This document shows positions 10,916-21,360 of a stretch of 64,000 nt of DNA, in pieces (the first letter of the stretch is position 1; every line of letters starts with the position of its first letter). Source of the stretch: Strongylocentrotus purpuratus. Lineage: Eukaryota; Echinodermata; Echinoidea; Camarodonta; Strongylocentrotidae. The translations under genes were made by a program, and so were the position numbers. The stretch is taken from contig NW_022145604.1 in the NCBI RefSeq assembly GCF_000002235.5, positions 33,678,550 through 33,742,549 of the forward strand. Reading direction: 5' to 3'. A model generated the notes under the pieces. It saw only the letters and a list, made by a program, of their open reading frames with translations. It was not told the DNA's origin and ran no database searches.

Positions 10916-11420
10916 GGGATTGGGGGGGGGGGGGGGGTCAAACATTCCAGGGCTCACCTTCCAGGGGCAGTGACGCCATGAGAAAAAACGTTCTGAAGGG
11001 GGGGGGGGGCAGACGAAAAATGTGCATCCAGTATTACAGTATTCCAGTATTACACGTTACATGCAGGTCCCGCGGAACGTTTTTCAAAGTGGAGTATTAT
11101 TAGAGCGTAAATTGGCTTGGGATCCAGGGCATGAGCCTCGGCAGGGGGTCAAGGGGCTGAGCCCCCGGAAGATCAGGGGTTTTAGGTATTTAATTACGGT
11201 TAGATGAGCATCCAGGGGCCCTCTTTTAGGCTATTGACGTGTTCCAGAAGGGGAAACCCCCAGAAGCTTAGAGGTTTTAATATTTAACTGCGGTCAGATG
11301 AGCATCAGGGGGCCGCCTTAGGGCCCTTGGTGGGGTCCAGGGGGCAGAGCCCCCGGAAGCTCAGGGGTTTTAGGTATTTATTAACGGTCAGATGAGCATC
11401 CAGGGGCCCGCCTTAAGGGG
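10916..11420. repeat. G-rich tract and three diverged ~84-104-bp direct repeats
   Basis: Runs of 9-17 G occur near 10921-10937 and 10999-11009. GATGAGCATC then recurs at 11203, 11287 and 11391, each time after a block like AGCCCCCGGAAG, then CAGGGGTTTTAGGTATTTA. Copy spacing is 84 and 104 bp. The middle copy is the most diverged. No gene is involved. Confidence 0.7.
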
Positions 11421-11970
11421 GTCCAACAAACGCATAAAAAGGTATGACTTAACAAAATGGAGAAAAAATACCGGAAAATGTCATAACAGCAACATTTGTA
11501 AATCACTGGTATCGAATAAGCAAAACATCCCCCAATCAGTACGCCAGCGTTCAGGGGCTCATGTCTCCTCACCCCTATAACACAAAAACAGACACGCTTT
11601 TCCATTCTCGCACAATATGTTCACGATATGCGCGTATCGCTATTATAAAGAACTCCATTGATAAATACCGTATAGGTGGCATATGCGCAATGTTTATGAA
11701 ATTTAATTCCTGTGAACTTTCCTTTTCTTTGAATGGAATTGTATATGTGATTTTTTCCAGGTTTTAATTTTTGTAATGTTCTTTTGGGTTAAAAATACAA
11801 ACCATGTTTGCCCCTTTACTGCTTTTTTTTTTGGAGGGGGGGGGGCTTTCTTTTTTGACTGGGGGCAACTGCCCCCCTGCCCCCCCCCCCCCCCCCCCCA
11901 CTTCCGGCGCCTATGAATGCATATCTATATAATTTTCATATTTCATATTACTGGGGCTATTCGATGGAGA
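11421..11970. other. Gene-free stretch ending in a poly-G/poly-C cluster
   Basis: No coding family is visible. At 11836-11899 a G-tract is followed, after a short spacer, by a run of about 19 C. The two could pair with each other. Confidence 0.5.
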
Positions 11971-11974
11971 AAAA

Positions 11975-12045
11975 AGTGCTATGGTTCAGTAGTAAAGTCT
12001 CGTAACCAGAAAGTTTCAGATACCAGGTTCCGAACCGACGCTCTT
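11975..12045 (+). repeat. tRNA-derived SINE head, diverged
   Basis: TGGTTCAGTAG (11982-11992) matches the box A of the module at 9964. TCTCGTAACCAGA sits in the anticodon position, and GGTTCCGAACC (12026-12036) is a B box with one inserted base. The downstream sequence, CGACGCTCTTGTCCTTTCGG, may be SINE body. It is not a functional tRNA. Confidence 0.45.
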
Positions 12046-12784
12046 GTCCTTTCGGATTCGCATCGTGTTTCACGGTTTTTCAGATTGGCCATGATTGTTT
12101 TAATAAAACAAAGCAGCAAAATAGATATCAAATAAAATGAAAAGGTGGTATTATGTTTTTATTACTGTCATAATGTACATTTTAAAGTTTGAATTACGGG
12201 GTCCTGAAAAAAGACGTGCCTTTTTTTTTGAAAGAGCTAGGCAATTAAAAGAAAGGAGCCATTTTAGGGGGTATTCGCGGATATGATATTTGTGTTGATT
12301 AGCAAAAGAACGAGATGGGCGGGGACAGAAGGCGTCCTTCAACAGGGCTTGCCAGAGCCATCTATACACAGAGTTTGGCCAACTTTGTTTCACTGGGTCA
12401 CAACATGGCGTATATTCTTTTGTGTGGTGCTTGCTCAACAGAACAGTAGTCGCCATCTTTTGTCCTACTCGAACCGGGGTTGGCCAAATTTTGTACAGAT
12501 TACTCTGGGGCTCGCCAGAGCAATTGATTATGAGAGTTTCAATCAAGTTGATATGTTGTCTGATCAAAGCTCAAGTAGAGCAATCGGCTTGATAGATTTT
12601 GGTGGTTTACGTACGAGACAGAATAGCATACATCTCATCCTACTGTACAACTTTGAAGAGCGCCAACTTAAACAAAATTTCGACATACGTCTGAGTCTGA
12701 GATGGTCTGCCTTGTAAGCTATCGAATTGTGACGCTGCTGATGATGTGAAATGTGAAAATTTAATGTGTATTTATATACAATAT
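12046..12784. other. Gene-free stretch
   Basis: Overlapping 138- and 144-residue frames on opposite strands (12151-12567 and 12283-12717) show no conserved domain. A short motif GGCT(T/C)GCCAGAGC occurs twice, at 12346 and 12509. Confidence 0.45.
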
Positions 12785-13300
12785 ATTATCATCATCATCA
12801 TCATTATTACAATCATTATTGCAATCATCTTGTTACCACTACTACCAACACCGTCAACATTATCATCACGTCCATCGTCTATGCCATTACTATCAAAGTC
12901 TATCATCCTTTATTTAATCCCTGACCTCATCATCTACGTCATCATTATAAAATAAGAAAATTGTCACGGTATCACTGTCATCAACATTATCCACATCATC
13001 ATCATCCTGCCCATCGTTCGTGTCGGGAATATAAATGTTATCACCAATATCATCATTTACGTAATTATTATATTAAATAAAACGTTGCAATAGTACCACT
13101 GTCGTTATCACTATTAATGTTTCTTTCTTTATTACCATCATCGTTATCATCATCATCATCTTCATCATCATCTTCATCATTGTCATCATCTTCATCATCG
13201 TCATCGTCATTCGCCTCCGTTCACATCAGAACTATACGTAATTAATTATACTACATCACTAACATCATCGTCAACATCACCACTGCCATTCACACTTTGT
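12785..13300. repeat. Interrupted ATC trinucleotide microsatellite region
   Basis: (ATC)n runs are densest at 12787-12805 and 13137-13212, with scattered CATCATCATC and TTCATCATC between. The region has no unique gene-like sequence. Confidence 0.85.
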
Positions 13301-13545
13301 TTTCTTCATTCCTTTGATTTTTTTATAAACGTAACATCAGACCATAAGCAATGCATAAGGATTGGATAAAGGGTGTAGTCTTTGAGTCAAATCCTTTTCT
13401 ATTATGATAATTCAAAACCTTACAGTATTCATGAAGAATTATGTTTTACAAACTGAACTGCCGCCATTTGCTTCTAGGCAGCATCTTTCACAGTGTCAAC
13501 ACAACTGTTTTTAATTTGATATGAATTACCGTTATTCGTCTTCCT

Positions 13546-14008
13546 AAAGGCCCGGTCACACAAAGGGGACGCATGGGGGGTGCACGGCCGGCTAACTGAA
13601 AATCGGAAAAAGTCGTGATTCCGACTTTTGTCAGGATTTGGGAGAAGCTAGCGAGCTAACATCGAATGCATAGCGTGTTGCTAGCGCGCTGCGCGTATAC
13701 AGGGCGTGTGCTCCACGTATGTCTGGAGTTGGTCTAGCGCGCTCCGCGCATGTCTGGCGTGCCTTTGGCGTGTACATGCATGCGCCGAGCTCTGCGCACA
13801 ATTTTGAGCATGCTCAAAAAATCCCGACGCACACAGCGAACGACGACGAATGCATAGCGTTGGTCCGGCGTTGGTCCAGCGCGCTCGACGAACGAGTAAC
13901 GAATGATGACGCACATCTAGGTAACGAAAACGCACTGGCCAAAATTGCAAATTTCCAACGCGCTGGCCGTGCGTCCCCCATGCGTCCCCTCTGTGTGACC
14001 GGGCCTTT
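13546..14008. mobile_element. MITE, 463 bp, with ~45-bp terminal inverted repeats
   Basis: The left end AAAGGCCCGGTCACACA, then AAGGGGACGCATGGGGG, is the near-perfect reverse complement of the right end at 13963-14008. TIRs extend about 45 bp with a few mismatches. TA dinucleotides lie at both boundaries (13545-13546 and 14008-14009), compatible with a TA target duplication, but exact ends are ambiguous by 1-3 bases. The interior is CpG-rich, with repeated GCATAGCG and TAGCGCGCT motifs and no transposase. Confidence 0.85.
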
Positions 14009-14649
14009 ACATAATTATATGAATACTTATTTCATTTCTTATAGTGTTTCAGTCCTTATAGTGTTTACATGTATTCAAATGAAATATTCATGTAACATAT
14101 ACATTCAGTTTTCCTTTAAAAGACAATTTACTCGTTTGACTAGAACTTAACTTAATTTCTTTTCTTTTTTAAATCGAGATTGAAATAAATGAGAATTGAA
14201 TTGAATTGAATTGAATCTTAAGAAACTTAAGGAAATATATACACCGAGTTATTGTGTTTTCGTTGAGCTCAGGTTAACGTTGATCCATCTATTTTCCAAA
14301 ACTTTGTAAGCTTTAGGAGTTCGGGATTACCCGGTCATGTACAAGAATGCTCCTCTTTGGCTTCTCTCAATTATAATCTTTAAAAAAAAAAAATATTTAT
14401 CAACATATTATACAGGAACTGTACTGTGCAATCTTGTCCAACAATATTATCCATGGGATAACCACAACAAAGTCTCCTAACCATTGACGTAAAATCTTAT
14501 ACTTTCTCAACACTATACAAATGTCATTTCTCCAAGAACTTGAGTTACAGAATGAAATAATTACACAGAGATGGTAACGTACTCATATCTATGGAAAGAT
14601 TCAAAGAATATGGAAACAAACTCAACTGCAACTGCACCTGATTAAGGCC
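14009..14649. other. Gene-free AT-rich stretch with (GAATT)n
   Basis: A short GAATT pentanucleotide microsatellite lies at 14192-14216. Nothing else was recognised. Confidence 0.6.
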
Positions 14650-15240
14650 TACTCTGATAGACGATGGAGTAACCTGTTTACAAGGTCACCACGTGATGTA
14701 CTCCACCTATTGTGTATTAAACAAACAGCTTTGTGATTCGATAGCTTCATCTTTGTACATGATGGTGACATTCCACCGAAGCTGCTAGTTACTATCAGTT
14801 GGAATAATACATCCTTTTTTTTAATATTAAACATTCCTTCATAGCCATACACATAAGCAATTTTATTTCCACTCAGATAACAACAGTAGAAGCATATACT
14901 TGAAAATACAAAGAATAAACATATGCACCTGAATATATACATCTAATATACGTGTTCATAAGGTGATAGGTGAGAAAATAAAAGAAAATGAATTATTAAA
15001 TTCAGAGTGAAAGAGCCGACAGAGGCCAAATATTTGCAGACTTGCTTAATTTACAATATCATTCTAAAACATTAGAAGTATAAAAAGAAAGAATATTTAC
15101 GAATAGATACATTCATAAATTTAGTTAAAAGTATCTTAATTTCCTTCTAAATAAAGAAAACTTTTATTGTTACCCTATTACCTTTAAAAAAACAACATCA
15201 AATGCCTTTTCAAGTGCTACTATATTGAGCCATCCATGCC
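14650..15240. repeat. Duplicated TRIM 3' flank, copy 2 (coding part absent)
   Basis: This copy is collinear with 1-690 (see that entry for shared blocks) and in the same orientation, from AGACGATGGA near 14658 to AAGTGCTACTAT near 15213. The homologue of the TRIM-like coding region would be expected beyond 15240. That sequence instead runs into unrelated AT-rich DNA with no propeller motif in any frame. The copy is therefore a headless remnant of a second TRIM-like locus. Confidence 0.8.
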
Positions 15241-15896
15241 AGCCTGCGGCTTCATTTCTCATTATCAATTTATAGCATATACTCTTATGATATCATCTCA
15301 AAGGTCTAATCACGAGGTATATAAACAATAGCTATAATCAAATCAACCTCTATAGATCTAGTAGTATTCGGGTTCAACGTACATTGACCATTCAAACACA
15401 TTGCTTATCCTACCTGGTGTATAATGATCCAACTTTTGATACGTTCCAAGTTACGATATTTTCCCCCATGTATATAATTCGTTATATCTGGGTGTAATTT
15501 AAAATGATTTATAACATACAATACTTATGTTGTACACTTTAAATATATGTCATTATGCTATTTCTAAATACATTTTTAATATATATAATTGTATATATAT
15601 ATAGGCGTAAAGAAAATGGTCAAGGAACGTGAGACGTAGCTGTCATATCAGAGTTGAGAATTCTCGCACTTTTATACGTAATATATATATATATATACGT
15701 ATACATATAAAACTAGTTCTATGGGGACTTGTGTATGAGACCGCGTTACGGGGACTTGGACTTGCCGTGGGTTATTAAAGCAATCTCAACGTAGGATATG
15801 TAAAGCTATTCGAGGCGAAACTATATATCATTATATATCATTTGAAATACGAAATACATTCAAATAAAAACAAAATTAGTCTGTCTGTACCAGACC
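15241..15896. other. AT-rich spacer with TA microsatellites
   Basis: Alternating TA runs occur at about 15583-15603 and 15680-15700. No gene is seen. GGGGACTT occurs twice (15724 and 15752) just before the 26-bp repeats that contain GTCCCC. Confidence 0.6.
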
Positions 15897-15912
15897 GTGG
15901 TGCGCGGACATT

Positions 15913-16035
15913 TGTCCCCGTAGCCCGGTATATATCCCCATAGCCCGGTATATATCAATGTCCCCATAGCCCGGTATATATCAATGTCCCCATAGCCCGG
16001 TATATATATATGTCCCCATAACCGGTGTATATAAA
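15913..16035. repeat. 26-bp minisatellite (first locus)
   Basis: The 26-bp unit contains CCCCATAGCCCGGTATATAT followed by CAATGT. About four or five units are present, the last diverged to ATAACCGGTGTATAT. The same array with about one more unit lies at 17458-17600. Confidence 0.85.
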
Positions 16036-16109
16036 TATACCCTATCAAGCCCAAGCTATTATGGTCGAAGGGCAGGGACGGCCGAGCGACTTCCAAAGGG
16101 GGGGGGGGG

Positions 16110-17170
16110 GGGGGGCACCAAGAAAAAAGGGCACTTTCTAGAAAAAGAGCATGTGTCAGTACAACAAAATAATTATCAGAGGTGAAAATAGGGCATTTCT
16201 TACAACTTCAATAGGAGGCACTCACCAGGGATGAAAAAAGTCATTCATGAGAATAGGAAAATTGGCATTTGTCGACGGAAAAAGGGCCCCCATCAGATTT
16301 TGATAGGGGCATTTAAGGTGAAAAGGGCATTTATGAAAAGGGGATAGGTCCCTTATTAGAAAGGAAAAGGGGCACGTATCATTGGTAAAAAGGAAATTAT
16401 CAAAGGTGAAAAGAGGCACTTATCGCACCTGAAAATGGGCAAAGACCAGATATAAAAAGGGGCACTTATATGAATAAAAAAGGGGCACTTATAATAAAGG
16501 AAAATGTGCATTATTTTGTTGAAAGAAAATGGGCACCGATCAGATTTTAAAGGGGCATTTATCGGAAGTGAAGCGGGCACTTATCTGAAGTTGAAAGGAG
16601 TAACTCCTCGCACCTGAAAAAGGTCATTTACCAGAGATGAAAAGGGGCATTTATGATAAGGTGAAGGGGCTCTTTTTTAATGGGGGCGCTTATTAGAAAG
16701 GTAAAGGGGAACATGTGAAAATATTTGCTTTATCCGAGTTAAAATGGGGGTAGCTATTTAAAGGGGGAAACTCTTACAAAGGAAAAGGGGCACTTGTCAC
16801 AGTAACAGAGGCACCTCTCAGATTTGAATAGGGCAATTATCCAAGATGAAGGGGGCACTTATCAAAAGTGAAAAAGGGCACTTCTCGTACCTGAAAAGGA
16901 GCACTTACTATAGAGATTAAGAAGGGCACTTATTAGAATGGAAAATTGACACTTTTTGCAAAGGAAAATGGGAACTTGTCGAAGGAAAAGTGGCACGTGT
17001 GAAAATAAAAGGGGCACTTATCACAGATGAAAAGGGGAAGGGTCAATTTGACAAATTAATAGGGACACTTGTTAGGTAAGAGGGGCACTATTCCTATGTA
17101 AAAAAGGGGCACTTTTTACAAAGATAAAGGGGCACTTTTCCTATGTAAAAAGGGGCACTTTTCGGGTGCT
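16110..17170. repeat. Degenerate purine-rich GGGGCACTT minisatellite
   Basis: Dozens of units of roughly 20-28 bp follow the pattern GAAAAGGGGCACTTATC with variable spacers. The strand is strongly purine-biased. Reverse-strand frames through it read as Phe/Pro/Cys-rich peptides, which is a composition artefact. The duplicate lies at 17690-18740. Confidence 0.85.
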
Positions 17171-17440
17171 TGAAAAAGTGGAGGCACTAATGAAATTGAA
17201 TGACGATCGTTTGGAAATGATTGGGCAAACCTATAATTATATACAAATACCGTGCGCATACTCCAGTGGCGGATCCGGGGGGAGGGGGGGGGGGCTGAGG
17301 AAAAAAACGTGAAAAAACACGTTAAGTTTACCTTTTTTTGGAGATGGACCCACCCCTTGCGCTCAAAGGGGGGGGGGTGCAATTTTTAAATTTTCGAGGA
17401 CCAAAAAAAGAATTGTGCTCACTACCCCCCCCCCCCCCCC

Positions 17441-18987
17441 GTGGTGCGCGGACATTTGTCCCCGTAGCCCGGTATATATCAATGTCCCCATAGCCCGGTT
17501 TATATCAATGTCCCCATAGCCCGGTATATATCAATGTCCCCATAGCCCGGTATATATCAATGTCCCCATAGCCCGGTATATATATATCTCCCCATAACCG
17601 GTGTATAATAAAAATACCCTATCAAGCCCAAGCTATTATGGGCGAAGGGCAGGGACGGCCGAGCGACTTTCAAACTGGGGGGGGGGGGGGCACCAAGAAA
17701 AAAGGGCACTTTCTAGATAAAGAGCATGTGTCGGTACAACAAAATAATTATCAGAGGTGAAAATAGGGCATTTCTTACAACTTCAATAGGAGGCACTCAC
17801 CAGGGATGAAAAAAGTCATTCATGAGAATAGGAAAATTGGCATTTGTCGACGGAAAAGGGGCCCCCATCAGATTTTGATAGGGGCATTTAAGGTGAAAAG
17901 GGTATTTATGAAAAGGGGATAGGTCCCTTATTAGAAAGGAAAAGGGGCACGTATCATTGGTAAAAAGGAAATTATCAAAGGTGAAAAGAGGCACTTATCG
18001 CACTTGAAAATGGGCAAAGACCAGATATAAAAAGGGGCACTTATGTGAATAAAAAAGGGGCACTTTTAATAAAGGAAAATGTGCATTATTTTGTTGAAAG
18101 AAAATGGGCACCGATCAGATTTTAAAGGGGCATTTATCGGAAGTGAAGCGGGCACTTATCTGAAGTTGATAGGAGTAACTCCTCGTACCTGAAAAAGGTC
18201 ATTTACCAGAGATGAAAAGGGGCATTTATGATAAGGTAAAGGGGCTCTTTTTTAATGGGGGCGCTTATTAGAAAGGTAAAGGGGAACATGTGAAAATATT
18301 TGCTTTATCCGAGTTAAAATGGGGGTAGCTATTTAAAGGGGGAAACTCTTACAAAGGAAAAGGGGCACTTGTCACAGTAACAGAGGCACCTCTCAGATTT
18401 GAATAGGGCAATTATCCAAGATGAAGGGGGCACTTATCAAAAGTGAAAAAGGGCACTTCTCGTACCTGAAAAGAAGCACTTACTATAGAGATTAAGAAGG
18501 GCACTTATTAGAATGGAAAATTGACACTTTTTGCAAAGGAAAATGGGAACTTGTCGAAGGAAAAGGGGGCACGTGTGAAAATAAAAGGGGCACTTATCAC
18601 AGATGAAAAGGGGAAGGGTCAATTTGACTAATTAATAGGGACACTCGTCAGGTAAGAGGGGCACTATTCCTATGTAAAAAAGGGCTATTTTTACAAAGTT
18701 AAAGGGGCACTTTTCCTATGTAAAAAGGGGAACTTTTCGAGTGCTTGAAAAAGTCGGTGCACTAATGAAATTGAATGACGATCTTTTGAAAAATGGATGG
18801 GAAAACCTATAATTATATACAGCTACCGTGCGCATACCCCAGTGGCGGATCCAGAGAGGGGGGGGGGGGGGCCTGGGAAAAAAAAACGTGTAAAAATACG
18901 TTTCTTTGGAAATGCCCCCCCCCCTCCCTGGCGCTCAAATTTTCAAGGACCAAAACAAAAAAGCAGTGCTCACTACCCCCCCCCCCC
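17441..18987. repeat. 1544-bp tandem duplication, unit 2
   Basis: This repeats unit 1 from GTGGTGCGCGGACATTTGTC at 17441 to a poly-C run at 18976-18987. Differences are point changes, homopolymer lengths and a gain of 26-bp repeats at its start. It also carries CAGTGGCGGATCC, at about 18840. Confidence 0.9.
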
Positions 18988-19140
18988 TCAGAAATGTTCA
19001 GATTATAGAATGCACGTTGCAAGAACACCGACGAAACCCTGAATGGTATCAGTTATTAAGGAATAACCACAATGCAATCTCTATGGGATTCTAGCGGGGA
19101 AATTTGAGCTCAGAAATGTTCCTAACATCGCCTTGCTGGG

Positions 19141-19436
19141 AAGGTCGCCACGTAGATCCTATATTTTGGCAGTAATCTGAAGTAATAGATATGCGGTATA
19201 AGTAGACAGTGGGGCATAGCCACCATACGCTCTTTAAACTAGAAACCCCCAAAAGAGCAATATTTCATAAGTGTATACGTAAGTTATGTTTTAATGTCGT
19301 TCTTTATACGCCTACGCACAGGTTTTAAATGATCCGTGCCTTCAAAACATTCGATGATTTGTATTCAGTTACATGCAGCATGGATAAAGAATATCTACAT
19401 GATCTAGATAAAAGAGTTATGAATGACCCCCCCCCT
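19141..19436. repeat. Flanking duplicated segment, copy 1
   Basis: AAGGTCGCCACGTAGATCCT, then TAGCCACCATACGC, CAGCATGGATAAAGA and ATCTACATGATCTAGA, match 20486-20737 in the same order. Both copies end in poly-C. Period 1345 bp. Confidence 0.85.
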
Positions 19437-19444
19437 CCCCCTCC

Positions 19445-20460
19445 CCGGGAGGGGAGAAAAGAGGAAGGCATAACAATTTGTTATGGATGGCTAGGGGTTG
19501 CCAGGGGGATAGGTCTGGATAAGGGGATATAACGTGTAAATGTTACCTTATTTGGTTCCAGGGTTTTAATTAGATATGAACAGAGAATGGGACTAGTGTC
19601 GGAAGGGGAGAAGGGGGAGGGCATAGCAATGTTTTATGGATGACAAAGAGAAACCAAGCTGGGGGATATGTCTGGATAAGGGGATATAAAGTGTCAATGT
19701 TGCCTCCTTGGTTTTGGGTTTAATGATACCAATGTCAACATATTATTTACGTTTAGAATTGTGGATTAATAAGCTAAAGGGATGCCAGTAAAGTGTCAGA
19801 TTTCCCCAAAATGTTACCTCCTTGGTTGTAGGGTTTTATTAGAGGGGATAACAATGTGTTATGGATGGCAAGGGGTAACCAAGGGGGGGGGGGTAGATTA
19901 CGGGATATAAAGCAGTATAGTTATGTTACCTCCTTGGTTTTGGTTATTTTTTTATTATAATGAACGGGAATGGGACTAGAAGTATCAGGAGGGGAGAAAA
20001 GGGAAGGGCACAACAATGTTTTATTGATGGCAAAGGGTAGCCAGGGGGAAGGATATGTCTGGATAAGGGGATATAAAGTGTAAATGTTACCTCCTTGGTT
20101 GCAGGGTTTTAATTAGATACGAACAGAGAATGGGACTAGTGTCGGGAGGGGAGAAGGGGGAGGGCATTACAATGTGTCATGTATGGCAAAGCAGTATGTA
20201 TTACCTCCTTGGTTTAAAAAAAAAAAAAAATTAACAGAGAATGGGACTAGGATCGGAAGGGGGGAAAGGGGAGGGCATAACAATGTTTTATGGATGGCAA
20301 GGGGTAACCAAGGAGGTGGGGGAAGGTCTAGATAAGGGATTTAAAACATTTTATATTTCCTCCTTGGTTTTTAGGAATTTTAATCAGATATGAACAGAGA
20401 ATGGTACTTCTGCTGGGAGGTGAGAAAATGGGAAGGCATAACAATGGGGGGGGGGGGGGG
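19445..20460. repeat. Degenerate ~150-160-bp tandem repeats
   Basis: Units contain GGGGAGAA, GGGCATAACAATGT, TTATGGATGGCAA, GGATAAGGGGATATAAAG and TTACCTCCTTGGTT, plus GAACAGAGAATGGGACTAG. Starts of the GGGGAGAA block lie near 19451, 19606, 19991, 20149, 20258 and 20415, with incomplete units near 19840. The array ends in a run of about 18 G (20446-20464). Confidence 0.8.
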
Positions 20461-20485
20461 GGGGTGATAAAATAGCTGAACTGAA

Positions 20486-20740
20486 AAGGTCGCCACGTAG
20501 ATCCTACTAGATATTTCGGCAATAATCTGGAGTAATAACGGATTTGTGTTATGAGTAGCCACCATACGCCATGTAATCTGGAAACCCCCCAAAGATCACT
20601 ATTTCATATTTGTATAAATATGTTTTAATTTATGCTTTATACGAATACGCAAAGTTTATCAAAGCAGCATGGATAAAGATCATCTACATGATCTAGAGAA
20701 ATAGTTTTGAATGACTAACTCCCCCCCCCCCCCGCCCCCC
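20486..20740. repeat. Flanking duplicated segment, copy 2
   Basis: Second copy of 19141-19436, ending in a poly-C run at 20721-20740, immediately before the first 602-bp satellite monomer. Confidence 0.85.
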
Positions 20741-21360
20741 GTTATATTAAAAACTATAATAACTATATAAGGTTATGATTAAAAGTAATGTTTCGATTTA
20801 TCTAGCGCCTAATATGGATGATAAGCGCTTTACAATGATATCATTAGCCCGGTCATAGGAAACAATGCAAACCAGCACACATTGTGTGTACCATCACAAC
20901 TCCCTGGGGAGCAATCCTCCTTAGCGGCTCATGGGCATTGAGAAGATCTTTTACATGAGGGCTTTCACCTCCTACAGGGTCCTCATTTATACACCTGAGT
21001 ATAGAGCATCAATAATATTATTGTGGAAAAGTTGTTTTGCTGAAGGAAAAAAAAGGCAGTGGGAAGGGTTCGAACTCGGGCTCCTATTATCGGAAAGCAT
21101 GCGCTCTACCAATCTTGACAAGCCACATGCACATGAATGTGCATGTAGCGCGAATTCCTCAATATACTTGTAAAGGAAGTCGGTCAGATGACCAACATGA
21201 TCAACGTTCATGATCACAAATAAAATACTAATCATATATATACAAATAATGTCTCCATAGCCCTGTCTAATCGTGGTTACTACAGTGTCCTCTTGTTTCG
21301 GAGTTGCAAAGTGCTTAAATAACGTAGGCATTGTAATAATTAATAAAGCCAATATCAGTT

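Larger units (their letters stand above)
15897..17440. repeat. 1544-bp tandem duplication, unit 1
   Basis: The unit opens with GTGGTGCGCGGACATTTGTC and ends in a poly-C run. Internally it has 26-bp repeats (15913-16035), then a long purine-rich minisatellite of GGGGCACTTAT-type units (16110-17170), then CAGTGGCGGATCC at about 17263. Unit 2 follows directly with the same order and roughly 97-98% identity by eye. No credible gene is present. Confidence 0.9.

Noticed and set aside
12338-12521. Possible short inverted-repeat element around GGCT(T/C)GCCAGAGC and TTGGCCAA
   Set aside because: The motifs are themselves nearly palindromic, so they match in both orientations. No clear ends or target duplication were found.
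12283-12717. 144-residue plus-strand ORF and overlapping 138-residue minus-strand ORF
   Set aside because: They overlap each other antisense, show no domain, and lie in repeat-rich DNA; likely chance.
16222-18622. Phe/Pro/Cys-rich minus-strand ORFs (about 60-75 residues)
   Set aside because: They are translations of the purine-rich minisatellite and recur in both duplicated units as composition artefacts.
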